The notes under the pieces: model-generated
Seen by the model: only the letters and a program-made list of their open reading frames with translations
Databases searched by the model: none
What the model was told of the DNA's origin: nothing
Assembly: GCA_949130485.1 (NCBI GenBank)
Contig: OX422185.1
Location: 17,425,011-17,489,010, forward strand
DNA: 64,000 bases
DNA from: Agelas oroides
Taxonomy: Eukaryota; Porifera; Demospongiae; Agelasida; Agelasidae
Reading direction: 5' to 3'
Shown here: positions 1 through 22,177 of the stretch, piece by piece
Position numbering within the stretch: the first letter of the stretch is position 1
How the letters are laid out: the number at the start of each line of letters is the position of its first letter
Made by a program: the position numbers and the translations under genes

Positions 1-2165
1 GGGACGTGCTAGGCACTCCAAGCTCTCGCCGCGGAGCTGTAGCTTCGTGGCGAGCGTTTGCTGCTGCTAAGTGGCGTAACAAGCACCCGTGGATTGTAGT
101 GGAAGACGATGGAGTCTACTGTTTGTATTGTAAAGCGGGAACAGGTCTTTTGAGCGGCTCTTCTGTTTTCGTGTCAACGCCTTTTACAGGTACGCGACCA
201 GATAAGCTAGTCCAGCACGAGCATTCAGACTCTCACCAGGCTGCTGCAGCAGGCTACAAGGAGGGACAGCAAAGGCTTGCACTGGGAGCTACCATTTCGC
301 AAGCGCTCAAGGAAGCTGACACACTTACTGTAGATGAGGAGGCATTCATAGATGCACTCAGAGTAATGTATTTCCTCAACAAGCAAGAGATAGCCCACAC
401 AACTGCTTTCAAAGGACTAAAGGATTTGTGTGAGCTACTTGGGAATGACACACTCCAGAGGCTGCGAAAGGCCAAAAACCTCAATTATGAGTCTGAGATG
501 ACCATGAATGAGATGGTGAGAGCCATTGGTCTCTCTTTGGAGGAAGAGATTCTTTTAGAAGCTAGAGCCTCTCCATATTTCTCTTTGATTCTTGATGAAG
601 CTACTGACATCTCAGTGAACAAGCAGCTTGGACTTTGCATTCAGTATCTTCTTGAAGGAGGCTTTATCAAGGTACGCAACATCAAGCTGCTGGAGGTAAA
701 GAGTGGATCAGCAGAGGTGATAACAGAGGCCATTCTCCAGTATCTCACTTCAACAGCTCCAGTCACCCTTGATTTGAAGTGCCTTGCAGGAGGCTCAAGT
801 GATGGAGCATCTGTAATGATTGGCAAACATACAGGGGTAATGACCAGGCTACAAGAAGCAGCACCACAAGGCTTTATCTCAACCCACTGCATAGCTCACC
901 GACTAGATCTAGCAGCTTCTGATGCCTGCAAAGCAGTTTCCATGGTAGCAAGATTTGAGCGAATAGTTAATCAGATTTACACATACTTTGCCAAAAGTTC
1001 TACACATGCTGCTGAGCTTCAAGAGATGCAACGGGTAATGAATGAGCCTAAGTTGAAGCTGAAACGGGCTGCTGAAACACGTTGGCTATCCCATGAGAGT
1101 GCAGTGGATGCTCTGCGACGGAGTTTGAAAGCTGTCAAGGCAACTCTAGAGGAGGAGGCACGTGAAGGTGATGCTACTGCTCGAGGGTTAGCTTTAGAAC
1201 TTTCACGACCAAACTTTATTGCCCTTCTTCTGCTCATGTCAGATGTTCTTTCTGTCTTGGGTCACCTTTCTCGATGTTTTCAAATAGCTACCCTCAATCT
1301 GCTTTCTGTCGAGCAGATCCTTGATGGGGCCTTGTCTGCTCTGCAAGCACTCAAGGAATCCCCACTCCAAGGAGGCTTTATGCTTAGCAAAACATCTGTA
1401 TGCTAAGAACTCTTGCCACAACTTTCTCCCATCTACTCCCATTAAATTTCCTAATTCATTGATGGAGGGTGGGCTAGCCTTGGACACATTCCGTGGATCA
1501 AGATAGCCCAAGAGTGTTAGGGTATGAGCGCTCTTGAAGATACATTGAAGGATCTTGAAATTACTGAAGACGTTACCCATCAATTTGAGTCCACTGCTTC
1601 ACAGTATGTAACAGCAGTGATTGACAACATCCGCAATCGTTTCCCCCAGGCTCATACCCTAACACTCTTGGGCTATCTTGATCCACGGAATGTGTCCAAG
1701 GCTAGCCCACCCTCCATCAATGAATTAGGAAATTTAATGGGAGTAGATGGGAGAAAGTTGTGGCAAGAGTTCTTAGCATACAGATGTTTTGCTAAGAATT
1801 TACCTGAGCTATCAGTTGAAGCAGCTGTACAAACAATCTTTGACCCTGGTAATAAAGAAGCCTTGACAACTGCTTATCCTCTCATTTCCAACATTCTAGC
1901 ACGCATAGCAGTCCTACCTGCTTCCAGTGCTCACGTGGAACGTTTGTTCTCAACAATGAAGAGGATTAAGACAGCTCAACGTAATCGCTTAAAAACTGAA
2001 ACACTGGACTGCCTTATTAGAATTTCATCAGAAGGCCCAGCTGTGCAGCAGTGGAATCCTATACCAGCACTGAGGAAGTGGGAGTCCTGGGGAAAAAGAA
2101 AGCTCACAACATCTACACCAGCAGCTGCTCCCCAAGGCTCTGACTCTACTGATGTCATGCAGTAG
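1..2165 (+). pseudogene. hAT-superfamily transposase (ZMYM/ZNF862-like), interrupted by an inverted self-copy
   Basis: The reading frame is already open at the left edge, so the true start lies outside the window. Visible in order: a TTF/BED-like zinc finger region (CLYCK followed by HEHSDSH), a DUF4371-like core with LDEATD and SSDGAS (likely catalytic acidic residues of the hAT RNase-H fold), a THCIAHRLDL block, and at 1880-2080 the hAT C-terminal dimerisation region (SSAHVERLFSTMKR). The family cuts and pastes DNA in the nucleus, and many such genes in animals are domesticated. The frame stops at 1406 because 1383-1529 is an exact reverse complement of 1650-1796. The two halves are in the same frame, and the insert is 147 bp (49 codons), so without it the frame would run through. 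Terminal inverted repeats of the parent transposon were not identified. The family assignment is firm; whether the break is biological or an assembly error is open. Confidence 0.85.
1383..1529 (-). repeat. 147-bp inverted copy of 1650-1796
   Basis: Every base from 1383 to 1529 pairs with the reverse complement of 1650-1796, by eye without mismatch, with a 120-bp spacer. The match stops sharply at both ends. The copy puts antisense transposase codons and a stop into the gene. Confidence 0.9.
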
Positions 2166-2848
2166 TTAACATTACTACATTTGCTCATGTATATTATCAT
2201 CCTTCACTCTTATATACATGTACCTTTGCTTATATATTGCTTGATATTCTCACCCTTCACCCATATATACATGATTGCTTATATATCACCTGCTACATAT
2301 CTCATTCTTTGCTGCTCATATATAAACTATCAGCTGTTCACACTTAACTTCAGAGGCCTGTCAGTTTTCATAAGTTCAAGTAGTTTAAGTGGCTGCTGAA
2401 TACAAAAGGAAAATTGTCTGTTTTGTGGCTGACCCAAAGGGCACATTGTTGGTTTTGGGGCAGACCCAAAGGGCACATTAGAGGCCCCAAAGGGCACAGT
2501 GCCCTTCGGTATAGGCCTAGCGAGAGCACTGCAGCCCAGGGGGAGGGGGAGGGTAGGACAAGCTCATGTGCACAAAATATCGTATTCCAAAATTGGACAA
2601 CAGAAGCTTGCAAATAGATCTGTCATGATAAACAGAAAGTTGAACCTGGATTGATCCCAAAGCGAAAGTCAACGTGGGAGATAAAATGCAGTTTTAGTCT
2701 GCTTAATTGGCCCAGGAATGCAATTAATGACCTCACAGTCGTGTGATACTCTGAGCTTGTCCTATCCCCCCCTCCCCCCAGACCTTCCCCCTCGATCAAA
2801 TATACATGTAGGAGGAGAGGCAGGTGAAGCGGAGATCATCTTCTGTTT
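2166..2848. other. AT-rich spacer with short GGGCACA repeats
   Basis: No gene seen. The first 200 bases are TA-rich tandem-like sequence (TATATACATG variants). At 2430-2510 the motif CCCAAAGGGCACA recurs three times, the last forming a small palindrome with TGCCCTT. Confidence 0.5.
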
Positions 2849-3450
2849 AGAAGTTCTCCTAGGCCTTCCCCCCTCTCTAGAAGTTCTCCTAGGCCTTCCC
2901 CCTTCTCTAGAAGTTCTCCTAGGCCTTCCCCCCTCTCTAGAAGTTCTCCTAGGCCTTCCCCCTTCTCTAGAAGTTCTCCTAGGCCTTCCCCCCCTCTCTA
3001 GAAGTTCTCCTAGGCCTTCCCCCTTCTCTAGAAGTTCTCCTAGGCCTTCCCCCCTCTCTAGAAGTTCTCCTAGGCCTTCCCCCCTCTCTAGAAGTTCTCC
3101 TAGGCCTTCCCCCCTCTCTAGAAGTTCTCCTAGGCCTTCCCCCTTCTCTAGAAGTTCTCCTAGGCCTTCCCCCCTCTCTAGAAGTTCTCCTAGGCCTTCC
3201 CCCTTCTCTAGAAGTTCTCCTAGGCCTTCCCCCCCTCTCTAGAAGTTCTCCTAGGCCTTCCCCCTTCTCTAGAAGTTCTCCTAGGCCTTCCCCCCTCTCT
3301 AGAAGTTCTCCTAGGCCTTCCCCCCTCTCTAGAAGTTCTCCTAGGCCTTCCCCCCTCTCTAGAAGTTCTCCTAGGCCTTCCCCCCTCTCTAGAAGTTCTC
3401 CTAGGCCTTCCCCCCTCTCTAGAAGTTCTCCTAGGCCTTCCCCCCTCTAT
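2849..3450. repeat. 30-bp minisatellite, 20 copies
   Basis: Tandem unit beginning AGAAGTTCTCCTAGGCCTTC followed by a C/T run. There are 20 copies, of which two are 31 bp through an extra C; the others differ mainly at one C/T position. Sequence resembling CCCTC-ATCAAA-ATACATG flanks the array on both sides. Long open frames here are by-products of a period divisible by three. Confidence 0.95.
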
Positions 3451-3488
3451 CAAACATACATGCAGGAGGCAGCAAATGTCTGGGAATG

Positions 3489-3567
3489 TAGCCTCGTTCC
3501 CAGGCTCTCCCCTCCCCCTCCGTTTTTATTTTCGTCGGGGCGAGGGGAGAGCCTGGGAACGAGGCTA
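3489..3567. mobile_element. 79-bp fold-back element, TAGCCTCG ends, 9-bp target duplication
   Basis: Starts TAGCCTCGTTCCCAGGCTCTC and ends with the near-exact reverse complement. Flanked by CTGGGAATG at 3480-3488 and 3568-3576, a perfect 9-bp duplication. No coding capacity; it must be moved in trans. Confidence 0.85.
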
Positions 3568-3741
3568 CTGGGAATGAGGCTAATCACATGCAATGTGTAT
3601 GTAGCCAGATATAATCTCCATTTTACCTTGTTTCTGTAGTAACAGGTGGGTGTTACATAATAGATTCAGTTTCATATACAGAAGTTTTCAGGGGGCTTGT
3701 CAAACTGAACAAGTTGTTTAACCAATTGAGTTGTTACACAA

Positions 3742-4379
3742 GGGAGACTATAAACACTGGACCCGGGACCCAAGGACCCGAGGACCCAGAGTCTTGAGGG
3801 CTGTGTTGCACTGTAGCAGTTAAAATACAACTATACAGGCTATCTGTGCTAATGCTACGTGCCTAACTCACAGCTATGTCTTGTACGTCGTCGCTATGCA
3901 CACCGAAGGCGTTATTTATAGCAGACGTTATTCTCTGACTTTTTTGATCCTCAGAGTAGTCTACTGTCAGTTTGCAAAGCCAGGCTTGCACACACAAAAA
4001 GCAAGAGAGTCTCGAGACTATTTGCATTTGACCTTTGACCCTTGGACCTCGTGTGAATAACTAGTTACGCTTGTAGTCTTGCATGCAATAAAGGAGACTG
4101 TTCTTGGGTTTGCAGAGTGAAGAATAGATAATGAAAGCTAGCAGATAGTGTGGAATAGCACAATCTGGTGTGAAGAGCGTCTACTGTGTGTATAACAATG
4201 CGGACTCTGTGGCCCACAACGATACAGCCGTACGTTTGAGCTTAGAGCATTGACACAAGTTGCATTTCTGTCATAAAAGCTAAGTGCAACGGAGCTAGAT
4301 CGTTGGGTCCCTGGTCCTTGGGTCCCCGGTCCTCGGGTCCTCAGTCCTCGGATCCTGGGTCCAGTGTTTATAGTCTCCC
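3742..4379. mobile_element. 638-bp non-autonomous element with GGACCC-rich termini
   Basis: Ends are GGGAGACTATAAACACTGGA inverted at the right end. Both termini continue into degenerate GGACCC/GGGTCC repeats. Flanked by GTTACACAA at 3733-3741 and 4380-4388 (perfect 9 bp). The interior has no gene that I can recognise. Confidence 0.85.
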
Positions 4380-4714
4380 GTTACACAAACAGGTGAACAG
4401 TGTTGATTAGTGGTTATTTTGACATAAATGGCTTAGCACTTGCTACTTGCAGTTTGACAAGCAACCTGAAAACCTCTGTACCACAGGAAGTTTTAAAATG
4501 ATGTTTCTTATGAATAAACTTGTTGACAGTAAAATGGGTTTGTAGTATTTACGACCTCGAACAACTAGTGTCCATATATCCCACCTAGTATAGTTTTTCC
4601 TATACAACAGGTGGTTTAACTGTGATAATTCCCTCCCTGAGGGGTAGCTACAAGGGAAAATGTAGTTCATAATTCTCTCTCCATGTATTTTTACTTTACA
4701 GTCCACTACATTGC

Positions 4715-4756
4715 TAGCCTTGTACCTGCATGGGGAGGAGCCTGGATACCAGGCTA
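4715..4756. mobile_element. 42-bp micro fold-back element
   Basis: TAGCCTTGTACC at the left and GGATACCAGGCTA at the right form an imperfect hairpin. Flanks are CTACATTGC and TTACATTGC, 8 of 9 matching. A related fragment lies at about 14264-14288. Confidence 0.55.
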
Positions 4757-4985
4757 TTACATTGCTATAATAGAGTACTGATTTTACATATAGTTGTAAT
4801 TAATATTGAAGTTACTGTAAACACTCACTCATACGTGTATATATATGTACACAGATGTGTTTACTATAATAACAACAAAGGACCAATCAGGTGGGATGTA
4901 TAACAGTTTAGCACAGGTGGCCAGGGATTTATAGCTGTTAGTAAACAAACCATGTAGTAACTCGCAGGCCAAAGACTGAATGGGT

Positions 4986-5242
4986 ACAAGAGCACATAAG
5001 AACGGGCGGCTTGAGTAAGGGCGTGTAACTACGTAAAATTTAAACCGGATGGAATTTACCGCCATTAATAAAATAGTAACACATACTGCGCAGCTGCACA
5101 CGTAGACTAAGCGATTGTTGCTAAGCATGTGACCAGTGTTCTATTATTAGTACAGTTCAATAATGTTGACCGGACTATGGGCTTCTATTGGAGTTACACA
5201 CTCTTACTCTAGCTGCCCGTTCTTATGCTTATGCGCTCTTGC
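4986..5242. mobile_element. MITE, CAAGAGYGCATAAGAACGGG family, copy 1
   Basis: About 40-bp imperfect terminal inverted repeats containing GCATAAGAACGGGCGGC and AGAGCGTGTAACT. The interior shares TAGAACAC and the GGCTTCTATTGGAGTTACA stretch with copies at 5462-5692 and 18178-18412. Confidence 0.7.
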
Positions 5243-5461
5243 TATGGTAGATCATTGTCTACAATAAACCACCTTGTCCCCGGGCTCTGCCCTCGGAGTT
5301 GGGTGGACAAAGTTGCTAGTAACCAAGTAGGAGTATCACTTTGTAACATAATTATGACCTATTAACATCTCCTATTCCCTGTTAACACCTTAATTAAGAG
5401 CATTCTTGTCATGTAGTAGTGTTGTTTTAGTTAACTAAAACCAAAGCTACATAACTCTGTA

Positions 5462-5692
5462 CAAGAGCGCATAAGAACGGGCGGCTAGAGGAAGAGCGTG
5501 TAACTCCAATAGAAGCCCGTAGTCCGGTCAAAGTGATTGAACCGTACTAAAAATAGAACACCCGGCACGTGCTTAGGAACATGTCTATGCGCAGCCGCGC
5601 GTGTTACTACTTTTCAATAATTATGACCAATTTGGAATTTTACGTAGTTACACGCTCTTTCTCTAGCCGCCCGTTCTTATGCACTCTTGCTT
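5462..5692. mobile_element. MITE, same family, copy 2
   Basis: Terminal repeats AGAGCGCATAAGAACGGGCG and the inverse at 5660-5692. Flanks CTCTGTA and CTTTGTA suggest a worn target duplication. It lies inside a region of TTTTAGTTAACTAAAA repeats. Confidence 0.65.
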
Positions 5693-5945
5693 TGTAGTAC
5701 TAGTGCTGTTTTAGTTAACTAAAACCAAAGCTAAAATGCATTTAGTAAGGCACAAAACCTTTTAGTAATTAAAACTAAAACTAAAATCGATGCTGCCTTA
5801 GCCTGTTGATTAAAAACTACAACTAAACTAACTTGAAATCACCCAAAAATGGTAGTTAACCAAAACTAGAAGTACCAATACTAACCCTTTTAGATTTAGT
5901 AATTAAAACTGAAACTAAACTACTAGTCTGAACATTACAACACTG
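5693..5945. repeat. TTTTAGTTAACTAAAA-type repeat, degenerate
   Basis: A/T-rich stretch with repeated AGTTAACTAAAAC, TTTAGTAATTAAAACT and similar words. It resembles the ends of the element at 23306-23442 but is expanded and rearranged. Confidence 0.5.
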
Positions 5946-5975
5946 CTCTGTAGCATTAGAGTGACAATCTACTAT

Positions 5976-6375
5976 TAGCCTCGTTCCCAGGCCGTTCCCG
6001 GCTCCAGTTTTGATCGCTTGCAGTATAAAAACGGAGGGGAAGGCCTGGGAGAAAGAGTCACGTGCGTGACGTCAGGTAGACGTGAGGGGGGCGGTGCCCG
6101 ATCGTTGTAATTCACAAACTTTGCGCTGATCAGCCTCGAGTCTACCATACAACGAGCTGTATTGACGCTGTCTTTCAAATGTTACAGTCTCAACTTCTTG
6201 GACAAGATATTACAAGAAGGACCTCGAGATTCTTCGTCGGGCACCGCCCCCCCTCACGTCTACCCTCACGTCTACCTGACGTCACGCACGTGACTCTTTC
6301 TCCCAGGCCTTCCCCTCTGTTTTTATACTGCAAGCGATCAAAACTGGAGCCGGGAACGGCCTGGGAACGAGGCTA
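5976..6375. mobile_element. 400-bp fold-back element with about 125-bp arms
   Basis: The two arms (5976-6100 and about 6245-6375) are near-exact inverted copies, starting TAGCCTCGTTCCCAGGC. They contain a nested ACGTGCGTGACGTCA segment. Perfect 9-bp duplication ATCTACTAT at 5967-5975 and 6376-6384. The two arms encode mirrored open frames that are not real genes. Confidence 0.9.
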
Positions 6376-6535
6376 ATCTACTATGGTTGTAGTTATTAGA
6401 GCTCTGTGTTCTGGACTCCCTTATCATGATCATGGTCTCAGAGTTTCGAAGATTCGGATACCCTTGTTCCGAACAAGAAAAGGTCAGGTGGGAGGGGCTG
6501 GCAATGAGTCATATCATATCAGTGTACAATGCTAC

Positions 6536-6648
6536 TAGCCTCATTCCCAGGCTCTCTCCGTACGCAAACGAAAAATCAAAAGGAAAGGGTTACCGCTTTT
6601 CTGTACTGCAAGCAACAGAAGGGTGGGTGGGACCCGGGAACGAGGCTA
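6536..6648. mobile_element. 113-bp fold-back element, TAGCCTC ends
   Basis: Left end TAGCCTCATTCCCAGGCTCT, right end GGGAACGAGGCTA. Flanks CAATGCTAC and CAAAGTTAT match at 6 of 9 positions, so this looks older than its relatives. Confidence 0.6.
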
Positions 6649-6872
6649 CAAAGTTATCAAAAAACATCAAAGTTTTTGCCATCGGTATTCTTATGAATGG
6701 ATAGCACAAGTAACAATGCTAAGGCAACGAACTCTGACATAGCTTGCACTTTCACCTTGAAGATGACAGAAGCATTCGATCAAAACATCAGCAAAAGTTT
6801 ACCAATTTCAAATTAGTAACAGGGGATCTTCTTTCCACTTTGCGGAAGCCAGCTGAGAAGCCACATTTACTA

Positions 6873-7514
6873 TAGTCTCGCAAGCCAGACCCTTTCCGTT
6901 CCGCAGCCCTGACTGCTTTTAGTATGCAGCACGCAGAGGAAGGGTCTGGAGACTTAGGACCACTTTACGTAAATCTCTAGTGAATTTCAATAGAGCCAAT
7001 GAAATTGCAGAACATACAATTAGAATCGTGAACACAATCACTTTGACATTTATTCTTCCTGCCAGAGAAGGCAGAATAGGTAACTACAACGTTCAGTCGG
7101 TTTTAGACTCTCTCATAAGGGCTGTAAGTCGAGGTGTGAGCTCAGAGCGCGACAACAAGAGGTAGTAGTAAACTTTGTGAAAGGCTGAGATGCAGTATTC
7201 ATGTCTCCGCCCACTGGTAGCGGAGAAACTTGTTATTTGGTGCTTCCGTGGACCTATGCTCGTCTGAGATGCCGCCCGAAACCAAGTTCGATCATCGCTC
7301 AAACAAACAGTGCAAGTAGCTTGGTAAATAGCACTGGCAGCAGCTATCTGGTAGGCGTGACCTATGAATAATTGTGTGCTTTACACGTGACTGATTCAAT
7401 AATTGCGTTCCAGACGTTCACGTGAAGTGGTCCTGTCTCCAGACCCTTCCTCCACGTGCCGATACTGAAAGCAATCGGTGCTGTGGAACGGAAAGGGTCT
7501 GGCTTGCGAGACTA
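6873..7514. mobile_element. 642-bp non-autonomous transposon, TAGTCTCG ends
   Basis: Terminal inverted repeats of roughly 95 bp start TAGTCTCGCAAGCCAGACCC. Perfect 9-bp duplication CATTTACTA at 6864-6872 and 7515-7523. Internal open frames at 6980-7302 show no recognisable domain. Long TIRs plus a 9-bp duplication fit Mutator-like or Merlin-like mobilisation, which cannot be proved without a transposase. Confidence 0.88.
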
Positions 7515-7551
7515 CATTTACTAGTTGCAGTCAGGTGGCTGTCTTTTGCCT

Positions 7552-7640
7552 AACATTCAAAATTAGAACCTCTGGTCTTGAGCCAACAGTGTTCTGTCAC
7601 TGAGCTACGACTGGCAGTTGTCCGGTGATCGTAGCTTGAC
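7552..7640 (-). repeat. Degenerate tRNA-derived sequence
   Basis: On the minus strand GTAGCTCAGTGACAGAACA resembles an A box, followed by GAGGTTCTAATTT, a damaged B box. No intact tRNA cloverleaf; likely an old SINE. Confidence 0.35.
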
Positions 7641-7765
7641 CCTCCATCCTCTATAAGTACTGCACAGTCACACTGAATGATTCAGTCGCACACCCAGGTA
7701 GCAAGTTAAACACCACCTTCTGACATAAAGTGGACAAAAATGGAGTACATGAACAAGGTACTTAC

Positions 7766-8396
7766 CATGAGTCGTTCTCCATTTCACTCTTTGAAGTGGG
7801 TCTTTGAAAGTGATGCGAATTCTATCAGGCTCCAATTCAGGGTAACTCTCGTTGTTAACATAGACATCAAATCCCAGTTCCTTCAATTGGCATATGAGAG
7901 CTTTTTCACCCGCTGCCGACTGGCTTATCCAAGCCAGAAATTTGTAGTCCCCCGGATCTGTAACTTGACTCAGCAGCTCCTTCGCCATTCTCACAACCGT
8001 TGGTGGGTCTCTCTTAGCACTCAAGATGCCCACCACCATTTTATAGTGGGTCGTGTTCTTGTCTGATGTCTCGTTGTGGTGAAAGTAGCACATACAGTGA
8101 CTTGTATTACTGAACACGCTGGTAGTAACGTTACGGTCATGTTTGTCTTTGTCAATGCTTAGAACACTGCTCTGGGTGGCGTTGCTACGGTGTACAGTAC
8201 AGCACACCGGCTTATTCGAATTGGAACGCACTGACCCATTAAAGCGACCATTTTCTTGTACTGATTGTCGAACAGTTAGGTCCAGTACAAATCTAACTTC
8301 GACAATACCTTGTCTGTAGACACCAAACGCGGCTAAAAGTACAAGTACCACCAACAAACAGCGTCGCAACACCTGTCTTCTTCTTAATACCATCAC
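7766..8396 (-). CDS. N-terminal exon of a type II membrane glycosyltransferase, MGAT4/GT54-like
   Basis: Begins MMVLRRRQVLRRC followed by a hydrophobic signal anchor (CLLVVLVLLAAFGV, about residues 13-27). A stem with several NxS/T sites and Cys residues follows (NGS, NAT, NVT, NTS, NET, NTT). Then comes a domain start, KMVVGILSAKRD, and at about 200-210 the string RVKWRTTHG. In GT54 N-acetylglucosaminyltransferases the catalytic domain starts with a similar VGIPTVKR-type motif, and an R-V-x-WRT motif precedes the region with the acidic metal site. The exon ends at a good donor (CATG then GTAAGTACC on the minus strand). The continuing exons with the acidic LEDD-like motif were not found to the left, so the gene is partial here or extends beyond the transposons. 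It is expected in the Golgi, adding GlcNAc branches to N-glycans; this function is inferred. Confidence 0.55.
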
Positions 8397-8680
8397 TCAC
8401 GGTAGTCTCGCAAGCCACACCCTGTTGGGGCCCACTACACTTATCAGCGATCCCCTCACCCGACACAAAGAAGCCTTTGGCGGATGTTTTGGCGGCAAAT
8501 TACAAATTGCATGATTGTAGACATTGCATGCATTGTTGTTGTTTACGTTACAAAGTTATTGTACATGTACTACGCAAATCATGTCTAACCAAACTCTGGG
8601 CTCTCCCACGCGGACTCCAAACTACACTATCTTTGCCGCTATAACTCCGAACTACGCCCATTAGACAAATCATGATAAAC

Positions 8681-9338
8681 CAGTGGCGGATCTAGAAATT
8701 TAGAAAGGGGGGTTCAGTTACCGGCGCGCGAAGCGCGCGGGAAATTTTTGGGTTGCCACGCCCACTGTCGGTCACGTGAACGCATTCAGCTGGAAGGCCG
8801 AACCGAGGGGTCCGTCACAAAAGAAATCTCGTACACTGTCCGACAGTGTTGTTTTAGTTAACTAGCTATAACTTTAACTAAATACATTTTAGTATGGCCT
8901 TTTTAAAATTTAGTTAACCAAAACTACAACTAACTAAAAATTTTTGCTAAGCTGGGAACTAGCTATAACTAAAATATCCAAGAACATACAAGAAGAAACC
9001 TGTCGGCAGAAATCCAAACTGAAATCCAGAAATCCACTCTGAAATCCGAAATCCACGTGAAATCCAGTGGACTTCGAAATCTCGTACGCTGAGGCGCGCC
9101 GTGGCGGACCCTTCGGGCCGAACCGAATATCTCGAAGCAACTCTAGGCCTAGTCAAACGTCTGGAGATCAGTAAGGAACTGATACGTGAATGTGTAACTG
9201 TGCCTGGTTGTTGTTGCTGCATGCCACTGCTGCATAATCATTTGATGGACTCGTGTGGTTATGTACGCAAAAACACACTACTAGCCGCCAAAGGGGGGTG
9301 CATTTGCACCCCCCTTACCCCCCCTAAATCCGCCACTG
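8681..9338. mobile_element. 658-bp CAGTGGCGGAT...ATCCGCCACTG element with 5-bp duplication
   Basis: Left end CAGTGGCGGATCTAG, right end CTAAATCCGCCACTG. TAAAC directly flanks both ends (8676-8680, 9339-9343). It contains a nested TAGTGTTGTTTTAG-type MITE at about 8845-8960. CAG-type ends are hAT-like, and two other elements here also show 5-bp duplications. Confidence 0.7.
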
Positions 9339-9540
9339 TAAACTGCGCTTTGCCCAATTTTTTTTTCCAAAGCTGGAACCCAAGTCTGTTCAGATTCACA
9401 ACGAAACATCATTCTGCCTACCAGTACTACGTACTCTTGCACAGGCTGTTTGTAGCAGAGAAAAACGGTTGCAGTGATCAAAGTCAGCCCCACCCAACCA
9501 AAAGATCAAGAGCAGCCTCAGCAGTGGTCACGTGATCTTT

Positions 9541-9564
9541 GGTTGTCATGGCAGCGTGACAACC
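9541..9564 (+). promoter_or_regulatory. X-box-like palindrome upstream of the coiled-coil gene
   Basis: GGTTGTCA at 9541-9548 and TGACAACC at 9557-9564 are perfect inverted halves. Within it GTTGTCATGGCAGC differs at one key base from the RFX X-box pattern RYYNYY-N2-RRNRAC. It sits about 50 bp before the ATG, the usual place for RFX control of ciliary genes. RFX binding is inference. Confidence 0.45.
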
Positions 9565-9606
9565 ACTAGAAGATGAGCTACGAACAGTTACAGTGCTTTA
9601 TTATCT

Positions 9607-21497
<11,891 letters not shown>

Positions 21498-21804
21498 GAG
21501 ATATAGTGCAGTGTATGCAAGGTGTACTGTATTGTGAGACACATGTACAGTATACATGTATATTAGATGTTAACAATGCACATGTGAATACTAGCTTAGT
21601 TGATTTTACACATTCTATTTGAACACACGTGGATAGAGTCTCATTCCTATATCGTCCTATGAAAATGTGTATTCATGTGTTTTAGTACATACATAGCCTC
21701 ATTCCCAGGCTCTTAAATTTACCTGCAAAGCTACAGAACTATCATTTTGCAGCATCAGCTGCATCACACATTGTTTTCAGTGGCTTCTCAGTTGGCTCCT
21801 GCAT

Positions 21805-22177
21805 AAATGAAAAGAACGGTTATCCGTTACCAACTTGAGCTCGGAAAATAACTTGCCAACGTTTCGACTGAATGCTCCAGTCGTCAATAGGCCTGATCCA
21901 AATATGCTGGCATAATTTTGGGAATAATAGGTACTTCCTGGCATTCATCACAGACACCTCCCTTCACATGGGTTAGATGATGGGACTCAAAGTGGAGATA
22001 TTGGTCCGTATGTGTGGGCTTCCTGTAGACAAAGACATCCAGGCTGCCATCCTCTCTTCTCCTGAGTAGTGTGTTGAGGAAGGGGAGTGTCCCGTCTTCT
22101 TCCTGCTCCACAGTGAACTTGATAGGTGGCCTGAGTTGCCTGACCCTGTTGAGATGGCGAAGGAGGAATTCACGCAC
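21805..22177 (-). pseudogene. Penelope-like retroelement fragment with reverse transcriptase end
   Basis: The minus-strand frame at 21884-22177 contains KFTVEQEEDGTLPFLNTLL and DVFVYRKPTHTDQYLHFESH, typical of the thumb region of Penelope-like reverse transcriptases. It shifts out of frame shortly after HHLTHVKGG. Just downstream on the same strand (21861-21889) is a hammerhead-like segment whose CUGAUGA core has become CUATTGA. The fragment is 5'-truncated and dead. The flank 22254-22390 resembles 36808-36930, another dispersed repeat. Confidence 0.8.

Noticed and set aside
2849..3450. AGAAGTTCT in each minisatellite unit as a heat-shock element
   Set aside because: Spacing of the GAA and TTC halves is one base, not the two needed for heat-shock factor sites.
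2718..3453. Long open frames on both strands over the 30-bp array
   Set aside because: The unit length is a multiple of three, so frames stay open by chance; no start context or conservation.
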